The notes below the pieces were generated by a model. The model was not told where the DNA came from. It saw only the letters and a list, made by a program, of their open reading frames with translations, and did not search any database. A DNA stretch of 64,000 bases from Takakia lepidozioides (Eukaryota > Streptophyta > Takakiopsida > Takakiales > Takakiaceae): assembly GCA_030704615.1 (NCBI GenBank), contig CM060731.1, positions 20,894,001 to 20,958,000 on the forward strand, written 5' to 3'. Made by a program: the position numbers and the translations under genes. This document shows positions 10,575 to 21,140 of the stretch, piece by piece; position 1 is the stretch's first letter; every line of letters begins with the position of its first letter.

Positions 10575-13500
10575 TCAAGAAGCTGCAGTAGTAATAAGGC
10601 CAGACATGCGGTTAACATCGAAGATCTCAATCCAATAGCCATCAGGATCCTTGACAAATGCCAATCCCTTCATCCTCCCTGCATAAATCCATAGAAGGAA
10701 ACCCATGAGGTTGATGATAGAAAAGCCCCAAAACTAAGGCAAATATTACTCTGGGAAAAACTAAGATTGTCATATAATGAGAGGGGTAAGTCACCCACAG
10801 GATCTATGGTCAAGAGTAAAGCGCCTGTGGGCCAACTTTACCACAGTGAGAACATCATCTCCTTTTGAGACAACCCTGTGGAGGCAGGAGATAGACAGCA
10901 TACAGACTCGACAAGCACTTCATGAGAGGGCAGTCTAGAATATTACCATCATCGGGCTTCTTAGCAAACTCAACCCCAAGTTTCTCAAAACGCTCGCAAG
11001 CCTTGTATGTGTCATCCACAGTAATCCCTATGTGCCCTGCACCATTCACAGATGTACTTCCATATTATAATCTTCGATGTTAAGAATGAGGGGAGGTACC
11101 AGAACCACATGATTGTAAGATGTTTATAACACAATCTGACAAGCTAAAAGGAAGGCCTTCCAAAAATGAAACATACCTTGCACAAGGGGATGAGGACAAA
11201 TGGAATAAATCAATGCTACACTTACTATTCCAAGTAAAAGGAAGTTGAAAATGTGGGGGCACAGGGAAAATGGGGATAAATGGGTGTGTACAGGAAGAAG
11301 AATCAGAAAGTTTGAGGCTACTGCAACCTTAAATTAAGGGCATCTGGGACTGCATGAGAATTTGTCAAGATCTCGTGAGTATGTCCCTGCAGATGGTGGC
11401 TGGGAGGTACTGTTGAGGGTCGAGTCCCGGAGATATACTACCCTCTGAAGCCAGTTATCGGGTTTAACCCCACCAAGATATAGAAGATTCGACAGACAAC
11501 AATCCGTTATATACATAAAAGAGAGGGAGACACACGTGGTAAAGGTAATTCCGGCACAATCCACAAAATTATTGCTTCAAACAAGAGATTGTACTCATAA
11601 GACGTTTGCCGTAGCCTCTTCAAACAAGAGAGAGAGAGAATGAGAGAGAGAGAGAGAATGTACTCATAAGGGGATTGCCATAGCCTGGTGGCCATTGACC
11701 CCACGCTCAGTTTGAGCAGAACACAAAGGGACAGAAATTACCTTTGTCACGGGCTGACACCGGTTGTATGACTTACCTTGGAACAGACAATTGATCCGCG
11801 TTTTCCAGATATCCTCTAGAAATCCCTATACACAAGCATCAGTATGCTGTGTGTGGTTTGCCCAATAACTAGGCCCCAAAAGGGCCTGGGCTTTTGGCTC
11901 AGCCTCGAGACTTTCAAAGTTGGTAAACAGAGGTACAGGCACAATTCCCTTGATGGATATGAAGAGGACATCTCTCTATGAGAGTACCCATGACAATGAG
12001 TCAGAAAGTGAATATTGTCTTCAGGTAGCCCACACAACTGGCATTTGCAATCCCCCTTTCCTCTCTGCTTCTGTTTGCTGTTCAAAGGTAGGCCCCGCCC
12101 TGAGTTTAAATTTCAGTCTAGTGCCGAGGGTGGGTAAACCCTTGAGGTCATCCATGATGGCCTCTCCTATGTCACAGACTGGAAACAAGTTCAGGAAGTT
12201 TCCTGCCTAGCTTCATTTTCATCAGACAATTTCCTGGCAACAGACATGGCTTTGGACACTACAGCCTCTAAGTCAGATTTATCCAGCAGGGTCAAGGCTT
12301 GCGGACTTAGATTCAGATCCTTGTTCTACTCTCTTCCGCCAGGACTTAGCCTATTTGACAGGGCGATCCTGCTTCCAAGATATAGAGTGGATTAACTTGG
12401 GACACCCGAACAGCCACCCCGAACATTGGCTGTTTTGGAGCATGCTGACATGCACTCCTTAACCACCCCCACTTGAATGAATTCTAGAGACTTAGCCTTC
12501 AGAGTTGATCTCTCTGAAGTGGAAAAATTCAGTGAGACCCAACGCTTTGCGCTTGCCAGATTGAACAACTTTTTAAATATGTGCATCCCAATTACAGTTG
12601 GACGAAAACTCTAGGAAGGGAGGACTGGAATCTCTTGGCTTCCCCACTGCCACTTGAGATTGCCTCCTCCCTCCCCTTGGTCCTTGAATGCCACCACTGC
12701 CACCACCATTTACTGAGGTTACCCTCTAGTCCCCAAAGGTTAAAGAATCTCTTTGTGCAATCAATCAACTCCTGAAGATTGGATGGAGTCTCCCCTATGC
12801 CTGCGAAGTCATCCGCAAACATAAGGGCTGGTATGGTGGCATCACCCACCCTTACCCCAAATCCCTCACTTTCCACATCCTCGAGGAGTTGATTGATGAA
12901 AACATTGAAGAGCAGAGGGAAGAGAGAGAGAGAAACATTCACAGAGGACCACAATGCCCATGAGACAAGGTAGAACAACCCAGAAGAGCCGTAGAGGAAT
13001 ACCATAACCACGTGGCTCAGTGTTTCCAGTATGATAGCCTTTGAAACTTGGATCTGATTCTGTTCCCCAGTTACTGCCACCCAGGCAAAAGATAAAATCT
13101 CAAAAGAAAGCTCTTCCAACATTGATGAAAACCATGACTACTTGCCACATAGCTTTTTTATGTTTGCTTGTTTCTACTCAAAACTTTCTTCACTCATTAA
13201 CAACAATACAGACAGGAAGATTTTTGAATCCAAATGCAAGCATTTCTAGAGTACGCATAGGAAGGGAATGCACTCGTTATACACAGCTTGGTGTTGCCTT
13301 GCAGCCATAAAGACCACACTTCATTTCCTCAGGGCACAAAAGGGGCAAGAGGGGGAGGGGCATGAGACAAGTGCAGAATGGAGCTATTACATTGCCAACA
13401 CTTGCTCCATACAAAAGAAAGTACTTGTAAGACGTTGTTTCCCGTAGCCTTGTGGCCATAGACACTCCAGGAGAAAAGAGTGATGGAAGCAAGGACATAG

Positions 13501-14455
13501 AGGGAGGCATATTACTGGGTGAGCTCCAAGGTGGCCTTGCTTTTGAAAGTCCACGCTGTCCGTTCTGCTGGATCTTTGGGTGCCTTTGCAGGGTCCTGGG
13601 TCAACCCCACCCAACCGTGGTACAATCTCCGAAAAAATTGTAGGTTTTGAATTTGTATCCTCATTATCGCATACCACATTCATACGCTATTTACTGTATC
13701 AGGAGGAAGAAACCTTGGTGGATTTGAACTATTTTCAGAGAAATGGTACCCATTATGGAACCTCTTGACATGTATTCTAGCTTCCACAGTGCTGTACCTC
13801 GTAGCCAAGAAAATAGAGGCTGAACTTAGCCTCTGGAAAATCAAGTTTCCTTAGCAGCCTGCATACACAGCAGCACACCTGAGTACCACAGAATGCTTGA
13901 ATTGATATATGTATACAAACACTTAGTCAGTGCCAGATAACCTTCTTTCTCTCACTCCCAAATTGTGACTGAAATATTCAACTGCAGCCATGATGTGCAA
14001 TATCTCAACTCAAAGACAACACCTCCAAATTTTCTGCACTGTCAACTTTAGAGTCAAAGCTGGCTTATTACGTCATGCCCAAAATTCGTGTGTAGAAATC
14101 CAGACTGACCATCGGGTCCTTAATCCGGTACATCTGTCAATTTACAACTTCATACTGTCAGTAACATTCCCAAATACCAAATAACATCTAAACCTCCCTC
14201 AACCATCAATAGACTGTGGAGTATGGTACAAGAGTTGATAATCGACTTACGACCACTCTAGTTCAATGCTGCATGGATAGGCACCACCCTGTCACATATC
14301 TCACACCTTTCAAACAGCAGAGACAGGGGGAGGAGAGACAAAAAGGGCCCTACCGTTTGCTGAACAAAATAACCCTTTGTGACTTCATCCGGCTTCTCAC
14401 AGAGTCCTGGGTTATTGGCTGCCGATTCCTTGCAATCTGTCAATGCCTCTGTCAT
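10575..14455 (-). CDS. GLX1: Glyoxalase I (lactoylglutathione lyase), short zinc-type
   Basis: Seven exons on the minus strand, 14455-14354, 14133-14072, 13858-13798, 13595-13516, 13073-13003, 11036-10947 and 10678-10575, give 570 nt (189 aa). The enzyme isomerises the hemithioacetal of methylglyoxal and glutathione to S-lactoylglutathione. Recognisable blocks are ESAANNPGL and TKGYFVQQT (exon 1), [19 protein letters not shown] (exon 2), [16 protein letters not shown] (exon 3), [20 protein letters not shown] (exons 4-5), [20 protein letters not shown] (exon 6) and [14 protein letters not shown] (exon 7). The four metal ligands of the family are present: Gln33, Glu99, His127 and Glu173. Every junction is GT-AG and phase-consistent. 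The long intron between exons 5 and 6 carries a LINE fragment. A further upstream exon encoding a targeting leader is possible (see 15425). Confidence 0.93.
11600..12960 (-). mobile_element. 5'-truncated LINE (reverse transcriptase end and 3' region) in the glyoxalase intron
   Basis: On the minus strand, about 12950-12590 encodes the end of a reverse transcriptase: [16 protein letters not shown] then [13 protein letters not shown], with the FADD catalytic box. About 12230-11820 encodes the C-terminal cysteine-rich segment, C-x2-C-G..EDN-HFL-x2-C. The 3' end is the family end sequence near 11700-11640, complement of 'tggccac..ggctatggcaa..'. Frames are broken by indels and stops, so it is a dead copy. 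It lies in the same orientation as the host gene, inside intron 5 (11037-13002). Confidence 0.85.
13310..13480 (-). mobile_element. LINE 3'-end fragment in glyoxalase intron 4
   Basis: The stretch with 'aagacgttgtttcccgtag' and 'ccttgtggccatagaca' is the complement of the same LINE 3' terminus seen at 27240-27290 and 45930-45990. Only the 3' end is present, as expected of a heavily 5'-truncated insertion. Confidence 0.65.
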
Positions 14456-15420
14456 GGCCCTATAGCCTCTTGCTCCCTATCTCATGCAACCCAAGAACTT
14501 AAATTCAGTGATCAAGCAAACAGGTCTTTGTGAGAAATTTTGAGGAACCAGATCACAGCAATTCATGTAGCCAGCTACCAACCTTGACTAATTTTGGTTA
14601 ACCAGCTCCCAACCTTCCTAGAGTATAATAGCGGTGTCTGGCTGGCTTTGATAGACTCCTCCAATTTGGGTGTCATTATCGACTCACCTTCAGTAGATAA
14701 CAGTTGCTCGAAAGTCCACATCTGTGTGACTGTTTAACCCTCATTATGATGTGCTTGCTGAAACCATACTGGATGAGAATTCGCCCCAGTATGCACTTGG
14801 ACTGTCTCAATCTCTATGTCTGTCTCTCCTCTATACCTTTGTATGCATCCCTCCAATGTGGAAGGATGCTTGAGGTAATTTAGGAGAGTCTGGGAGGTCA
14901 ATGCCTTGTCCAGTATCCCTTTCGTGGACGTTTTTTTTTCTTCTCTCGCTTCTCCACTTCCCACTTTCCTTACAAATCCCTCTTGGAAGTAATACTCTGC
15001 GTGTGTAATTATCATGCCAGCTTAGGCCTGCGATTTGACGAATTCCTTGTATATCATTGTACATGCATGCATCCTAAGCCACACTCAGCAGTATCCTCAA
15101 GCCTCCACAAGCATTATAAGAGGATGACAGCCGCACACAATATCAGTGCTCATCGACCCACTTATAGCATTCACACTCTGAGCCAAAATCCACATCCCAC
15201 TACACAAATCATGGAGGGAACTCTAGACTTCACATTGATTTTCAGCTGCCTTGGAGATTGCTCCATAAGAAAGCATCGGAAGCCCTTCCCAGACTGAAGA
15301 AACAATGAATTCACACAAGAGACAAGCGACCTCGCCCGCCATTCAGCTAGCCGCAAAGATAAGCTAGCTGGAGAGAACACAGGAAATGCGGCGCGCGAAC
15401 CTGCTACTGCCAAAATGGTT

Positions 15421-15451
<31 letters not shown>

Positions 15452-16073
15452 AGCTAGTGCGAAACAGAAGTTGAACCTCGAGGTGCAGTAAGTGGGTGTT
15501 TCTATCAAAGGTTACACTTGGCAAGTGTGAGAGAGCTGTCCACAATGCACACTAAGCTCCTAGGATACCCTCTGATTTCCGTCTTCGCTCACAAGTCCAG
15601 CCTCGTGTGCCTTACCTCGCGACAGACCCACCGGTCGTCTACTAAATAGAAATCGAATCCACCTCAACCTCAAGCGCCTCTAAACAATCCACCTCAACAC
15701 AGGCCTCCGCAAACCCTGCGCACGCTCTCTCATATTCAGAGGTCCTGGCCTAACTTGCAAAACTCCGCAGAGGTCGTCCAGAAATCGGACCTAACAAAAT
15801 AGAACCCGGCTATGGCGTGTGGAAGAGGAGCTGAAGAGCTTCGTGCACAGTCCAGAGAGATCAGAGGGATCACTTGGGGATCTATCGAAATGCAGCCCCT
15901 CTTCAGAAACCTCACTTGGCATTCATTCACTGGCCCTTCTTGCTGTCCAAGTGCGTCTGAGTTCAAATCCTAACTTTCACATTGTTTCCTTGGAAGTAGG
16001 TACTTCTAGAGTCTCAAATTGAAGTGCCTGTGAAGCCACATTTTGTGCCTGGATGAGGTTCTCCTTTCCCGGT
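14456..16073. other. Upstream region of glyoxalase I, possible leader exon and (TC)n tract
   Basis: A minus-strand frame from 15425 starts METILAVAGSRAAFPVFSPA and continues with Arg and Ser but few acidic residues, like an organelle-targeting peptide. It sits just downstream (in minus orientation) of a GA tract, the complement of the (TC)n microsatellite at 15424-15451, a typical 5' UTR feature. It could be an alternative first exon of glyoxalase I, joined at 'ttgacag|attgcaag' inside exon 1, but I could not find a convincing donor. The rest of the region shows nothing I can name. Confidence 0.3.
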
Positions 16074-17450
16074 CCCAATATGGATGTGGCTTAATTTTAT
16101 CGCAAGCGTGTGAGCTGAGGGGTACGGCCCGCGAGGTACAGCCGGGGAACCCGCTCCGGCAGCCTCATCGGCGAGCTGGACGCCCCATGTCAAATCATCC
16201 CCTCCGACCCCTCCGCCCGTTGCCCCGCCCCCGCCCACCCACTGCTCCCCGCGCCCGCCCGCCCGGGACCCCTGACCCCGCCCCACCACTGGCCACGCGG
16301 CGCCCGCCCGATCTCCAGCCACGTGGCGGCCCCCGTTGTGGATCCCCTCACTGGGTTGATCCCCCTTCCAGTGCCGGAGTGATCCCCCACCCCCATATCC
16401 AGCCACGTGGCGCTACCCCTAACCGTCGATCCCCTCCCCATCCATCCAACCTCAATTGAATGGATGATGGCCGGATGAAGGCCCCATGACGCGCCCATCG
16501 CCACATGGCACTTCCGCCGCCGTCGATCCCCTCCTCCCATCCACGGCGCGCTCCCCCCAGACGTCGCCGCTCCCCCCGACGCGCCTTGATCCCCCTTCCG
16601 AACCGGGAGTGATCCCCCAACCCTAATCGCCCGCCACGTGCGGATCCCCCGGACCGTCGATCCCCTGCGCATCCATCCGACCTCACAAACAATGGATGTT
16701 GTGTGTCATCCACCCCTCATCCCCCCGCCATCGATCCCCTCTTCCCATCGACGGCCCCATCCCCCGAACGACACGTCGCCACCCCCCCTCCGTTGATCCC
16801 CGTCCAATGCGGTGATTGATCCCCCTCCACCCATCGGACGGCACGTGGCGCTCCCCCCGCCGCCGATCCCCTCTTCCCATCCACGGCGCAATCCCCCGAC
16901 ACGTCGCCGCTCCCCCGACCTGGCTTGATCCCCACTCCGGACCCGCAGTGATCCCCCACCCCTAATCGCCCGCCACGTGCTGCTCCCCCGAACCGTCGAT
17001 CCCCTGCTCATCCATCCAACCTCAAAACAATGGGTCATCCGCCCCTCACCCCCTGCCAACCTCCCGCGCAGTGGATGGACGACGGCCGGATCCATCCAAC
17101 CTCAAAACTGGGTCATCCGCGGTCCCCCGGCATTTGATCCCGTCCTCCCATCCACGTGGCCATCCCCCGGGCTGCGACCCCCCGCCTTGGTCGATCCCCC
17201 GTCCAAACCCGGAATTGATCCCCCTCTCGTCTTCTACCACCACGTGGCGGTCTCCGTAGCCGTCGATCCCTTCGTCCCATCCAAGACCCGATCGCCCGAG
17301 CCACCGCTCCCCCTGCCTCTGGTTGATCCCCCGCCGCCGCCATGCCGCATGTCTTCCCACCCTTGACCCCCCCCCCCCCCCCTCCCCGCGGAGCGATCCC
17401 CCTTCCACGTGTCAAATGTCAAGGCTGTTTGCACGTGGCTATCATTCTGT
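16074..17450. repeat. Left terminal inverted repeat with GATCCCC and CACGTGG subrepeats
   Basis: Units of roughly 100-130 bases alternate 'tcgatcccctcttcccatcc', 'gatcccccaccc' and G-box cores 'ccacgtggc'. CACGTG occurs near 16317, 16403, 16634, 16851, 16973, 17152, 17240, 17404 and 17432. In Mutator elements the TIRs carry the promoters and transposase-binding sites. Whether plant bZIP/bHLH factors bind these G-boxes is inference. Confidence 0.75.
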
Positions 17451-18742
17451 TCATCTATGTCGTCCTCCCCCATCCACCGGCCATGCATGTCCCCCACCAT
17501 TTTGGTCTGTGAGATGAACGGAGTGGATGTATTGAAATTTAGGGTTTCCGGCTGCTCGCAAATTTGATCCTCTTTGCGCACGTGTATGCTGCACTTGCGC
17601 GTGTAGTTTGCTGCTGTGTACTGTTACTGCAAGACGCGTGTGGCCTGCGGATATGTACTGTTCCTGCAGGGGTGCCGAGCATCATGACTGGATCTTCGGA
17701 GTTGCGCACGTCATTCCTTCTATTACAGCTGCGTGGCACATTGCAAATCCCCCCGGATGGTTCCTTCAACCACAGGTCGCTTATACGGTGTCTAAAAAGG
17801 GAAAGCATGAGGAGGGCGAGCTCTTAGCTCCAAGGGCCAATAGTTGCTCTCTTGTCATAAAGTCCGTCTTCCTCTACGTATTCTTTGTAATGGCATGCTG
17901 CTTGTCTGCATTGTTTGCTCTTCTATTTTGTCAAAATGCTATGCTCTCTTGCTCCGAATATTCCACTCCGCCGACATAGTTCTCATCATTGTTCAGGTTC
18001 CATTGTTCTTATGGACCTGAGGACAAATGCACAAATGCAATATCTGTCAATAAACATTCTTTGAAGAGAAGGAACGGCAAGAGAGGGTGTGTGTTGGATG
18101 CTTCATCGCCTTCTTACAACAACCACAAAGGGCCGAGACGGAAGAAAGTCGTTCAAGGAGAGTCCATCAAGAGGGGTTGCCTCTGTCAGTTTAGGATTGG
18201 ACGATGCTACCTGGATCCTTCTCTTGCTGTCATAACATACTACAACAAAAACCATGTTGATGGATGTGACAAGGTCTGCCATGGCCACATTGACCCGACT
18301 TCAAGTAACACCCGTTTCGTGCACGCACCTCACCTTAGTGAAGAGGTTAAGATTTGGATAACGGATAGCATACGTGTTGAGTTGTCGCCTGCTGAAATCA
18401 TGGCCTAACATGAACAACAGGTATTTGACAGCAAGGTCAATGGAGAGAAGTGGTGTCGTGATGATGTTGTGCTTGAACATGACATTAGAAACATCATGGA
18501 CAACCTTGCATGTGAGACTTTCAAGCGACATAAGGACGAGGGGACCAATCTGAAGATGTGGAAGGAGGCCCCAGCCCCAGAGTGTTCTCTTCTATCAAGA
18601 GGGCACGCCCGATGCCCCTGCTGGAGGAACATGACGCGGCAATGTCGACCTCAAATTTGCCATTGGCATTCAAACAGAATTTCAGAAAAAAACAATGCTC
18701 CAAATGGGTGACAAACATATCGTCTCTTGTGATGAACACAAG

Positions 18743-19319
18743 GTGTGTGGAATCGACGGCGTGGACTCCTGGGAGCATGAGAGCATAGCATCTTTCACTG
18801 TGAAGGGGATCATTGGGGAGCAGGGGATCAGTGGAGAGCAGGGGCACAGGGGGACCATAGCCTTATCCGATGTGCAGGGGATCACGACATTGGGTCATCA
18901 CCAGTGACCTAATAATCCCCCTCTCAGATTCGACACCACAGCTGCCTCAGCCCATTAGGGGACTAGACACATAGGCCAAACTCCATTATGTATACTGCTT
19001 TGTATATGTTGGGACCATTTTGGGACCATGACGTGTACTTGTGTGATTCGTAGTGAGGGGTGCACAGGCAGCAGGGAAGACAGCTTAGCAAATGCATGCC
19101 TTGGGGGGTTATAGAGAGGAATGATGGAGGGATGGTCTGCTTCCAGGGGATCATGGCATAGCCCACAGGGGGAAGCACATAATACTAAAATGAGAACAGA
19201 AGGGGTTGCAGGGTTCGGGGTTCACCTCCTGTGATTTCTTGTCATTAATTTCAGTAAAATGTTTCGCCTATTTTCAAAACAAAAGTACTTACATTGCACA
19301 TTTTCGTCTTTGTGTGCAG
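18743..19319 (+). other. Transposase intron rich in GGGGATCA motifs
   Basis: Donor 'aacacaag|gtgtgt' and acceptor 'gtgtgcag|tatggc' join SCDEHK to YGAMYTLMVFD in phase 0, as in family members. The intron contains runs of 'ggggatca' and 'aggggaccata', unlike the exons, and similar to the sequence of the element's own terminal repeats. Confidence 0.65.
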
Positions 19320-19522
19320 TATGGCGCCATGTATACTCTTATGGTCTTCGACATTTGGTTGAACGGCATCCCTGTTGCATACATAATATCTTCAAGAAAC
19401 AATGCCAACGATTTGTCAAGTTGGATGTTGGTTCTTCGTCAAAAGCTCCAGGCCGATCAGCCGGATTGGCGTCCCAACGCATTTATTGTGGACGATGTCG
19501 ATGCTGAGATTAACGCCATTCG

Positions 19523-20110
19523 GTTTGTTCTCAATCCCTCCCCCCTACCAATGAACTTCCATTGCCTTGCCTGCTTCTGCATGAGGGGAGCACTGAGAGG
19601 GGAACAGTCACAATGTTTCCTGCCGGGGGATCCGTGTAGAGGGGACCAAGAGTGTAGGGTTGCATGGGGGATCAGTGAAAGGGGATCGATTATGGGATCA
19701 GGGATCAGGGGACCAGGGGAGGGTAGCAGGGGATCAGGAGCAGCAGATCTCACATCCGACAATGATCGAGGGTCCAGGAGTCCAAGGTTGCATGGGGGGA
19801 TCAGTGAAAGGGGATCAATTTTGGGATCAGTGATCAGGGACTTCGGACACTCAGGGTACCGGGGGATCAGGACCAGCACATGTTTGATCCGACAATGTGA
19901 TTTTTATCGGTCTTTCATTGGCCATAGGAGGGCTCATGTATTCCCCTTTCATTGCCTTCACTGGATCTGCATGAGGGGTTTCAGTCAAAGGGGATCAGGG
20001 GATCACAAGCAGAGAGCACTTATCAGAGATTCATACTTGTATCTGATTTTTTGGTGGTCCTGTTGTGGTGTTGTAGTGGCCTTGCTAATGCCGTTTTGTG
20101 GATGGTTCAG
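19523..20110 (+). other. Second GGGGATCA-rich transposase intron
   Basis: Donor 'ccattcg|gtttgt' and acceptor 'ggttcag|gcatac' join AEINAIR to HTFPGVSVFLCLWH, the normal spacing in MULE transposases. The intron holds about fifteen 'gggatca' or 'gggatcg' units in the same orientation, plus an internal duplication: 'tgcatgggggatcagtgaaa' at about 19661-19680 is repeated near 19789-19809. Confidence 0.7.
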
Positions 20111-20583
20111 GCATACGTTCCCAGGGGTGTCGGTTTTCCTGTGCCTTTGGCATGTTCGAAGGGCTTGGCTGAGGAATGCCATCGAGAAGATCAAGGATGC
20201 CCAGTTAAGGGCCGATGTAGGGTGACATCATGTACAATAAAGGTGGTCCCATTGGTGACTCTTCGCAGGCCTGGGTTGTATTTAGATTGTATGAGTTACA
20301 AGCAAAGTATCCCGCAGCTAAACTGTTCTTCTTGTATATCCACAAATGGTGGATCCCGAAAGTGGACATGTGGGTTGTTGGAGCTCGAAATATCCCACAC
20401 GGACAAGATACGAATGCTGGAATTGAAGCGTACCATGCGAACCTGAAGAGGCACTTGTCCCAAACAAGACAGAAAATGGACAGGCGTCGACTGGATTGGT
20501 GGGTCTACATCCTAACAGGTAGCATCATCACACATTACTGGTACATTTCGACCTTGAAAGCGGAAGGGTTCATTTGCAACTAG

Positions 20584-21130
20584 CATGCGAGAGAGCAGAC
20601 AGATGTGGGGAAGAAGAGTGGAAGTCAGGGGCAGACAGAGGAGGACTAGGGTCACACACGGATGCATGCTTCATAGAAGACAGATCTGGGGGAGCAGACA
20701 AAAAATCGGGAGTACAGGTGGGGGCTGCCAGGGGTAAAGGGAGATCAGAAAGGGAGGGAGCAGTACTGACACACACTAAAGCAATACCAGATGAGAGGGG
20801 AGCACAAAAAGAAAATTCATGCGAGGAGGGAGATGAGTCCGATGGGATAGCATGAGGTGAGACGAGGATAGCCACCTCTGGGGGAGCAGATAATGGAAGA
20901 AGAGCAGAGGCGGGAGGATCGCATGGTTGGGCAGTAAGGGCGGTAGACACAGAGGGGGCCGGGTGGAGAGAAAGATATCACCTGATGCGGGATCACATAT
21001 TTGAAGGGGAGCAGCGGCGGGGGGCAGCAGAGACAGAGAGGGTAGCGGAGAGAGCTCCTTGGGATGGATCAGAGATAGGAAGGGGAAAAGAAGGGGGGCA
21101 GCAAAGACAGAGAGGGCAGCAGAGTATTCC
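20584..21130. repeat. GGGGAGCAGA-rich spacer between the two convergent genes
   Basis: The spacer is purine-rich on the plus strand with many 'ggggagcaga', 'gggggcagcagagacagaga' and 'gaggggagcac' units. It separates the 3' ends of the two convergent element genes and may hold both 3' UTRs. The long minus-strand Ser/Pro frame across 20570-20950 is a by-product of the repeat. Confidence 0.55.
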
Positions 21131-21140
21131 CTTGGGGAGT

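Larger units (their letters stand above)
17989..20583 (+). pseudogene. MULE transposase, intron-containing and decayed
   Basis: The N-terminal part (17989-18408) reads KRGCLCQFRIGRCYLDPSL and HVDGCDKVCHGHI, the zinc-binding segment before a MULE transposase. A TAA interrupts it after AEIMA (18406), and the frame then continues with HEQQVF..EKWCRDDVV. A frame change and a TGA follow near 18570-18635. FAIGIQTEFQKK and the putative first catalytic Asp (SCDEHK) end exon 2 at 18742. Exon 19320-19522 reads MYTLMVFDIWLNGIPVAYII to FIVDDVDAEINAIR. The next exon starts at 20111 with FPGVSVFLCLWHVRRAW. One extra G near 20219-20221 shifts the frame before NKGGPIGDSSQAW and IPHGQDTNAGIEAYHANLKR, ending with DWWVYILTGSIITHYWY. 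This domain order is that of plant MULE transposases. Nonsense codons and frameshifts make this copy non-autonomous. Confidence 0.85.

Noticed and set aside
15900-15980. Possible tRNA/SINE from 'gagttcaaatcc'
   Set aside because: A B-box-like word is present, but no A-box or D-arm lies at the right distance.
16190-17580. Many long overlapping ORFs on both strands in the left Mutator TIR
   Set aside because: They arise from GC-rich subrepeats lacking stop codons, have Gly/Arg- or Pro-rich composition in every frame, and mirror the right TIR.
20570-20950. 126-codon Ser/Pro-rich frame on minus
   Set aside because: It is the complement of the GGGGAGCAGA repeat and has low complexity, with no splice or domain evidence.
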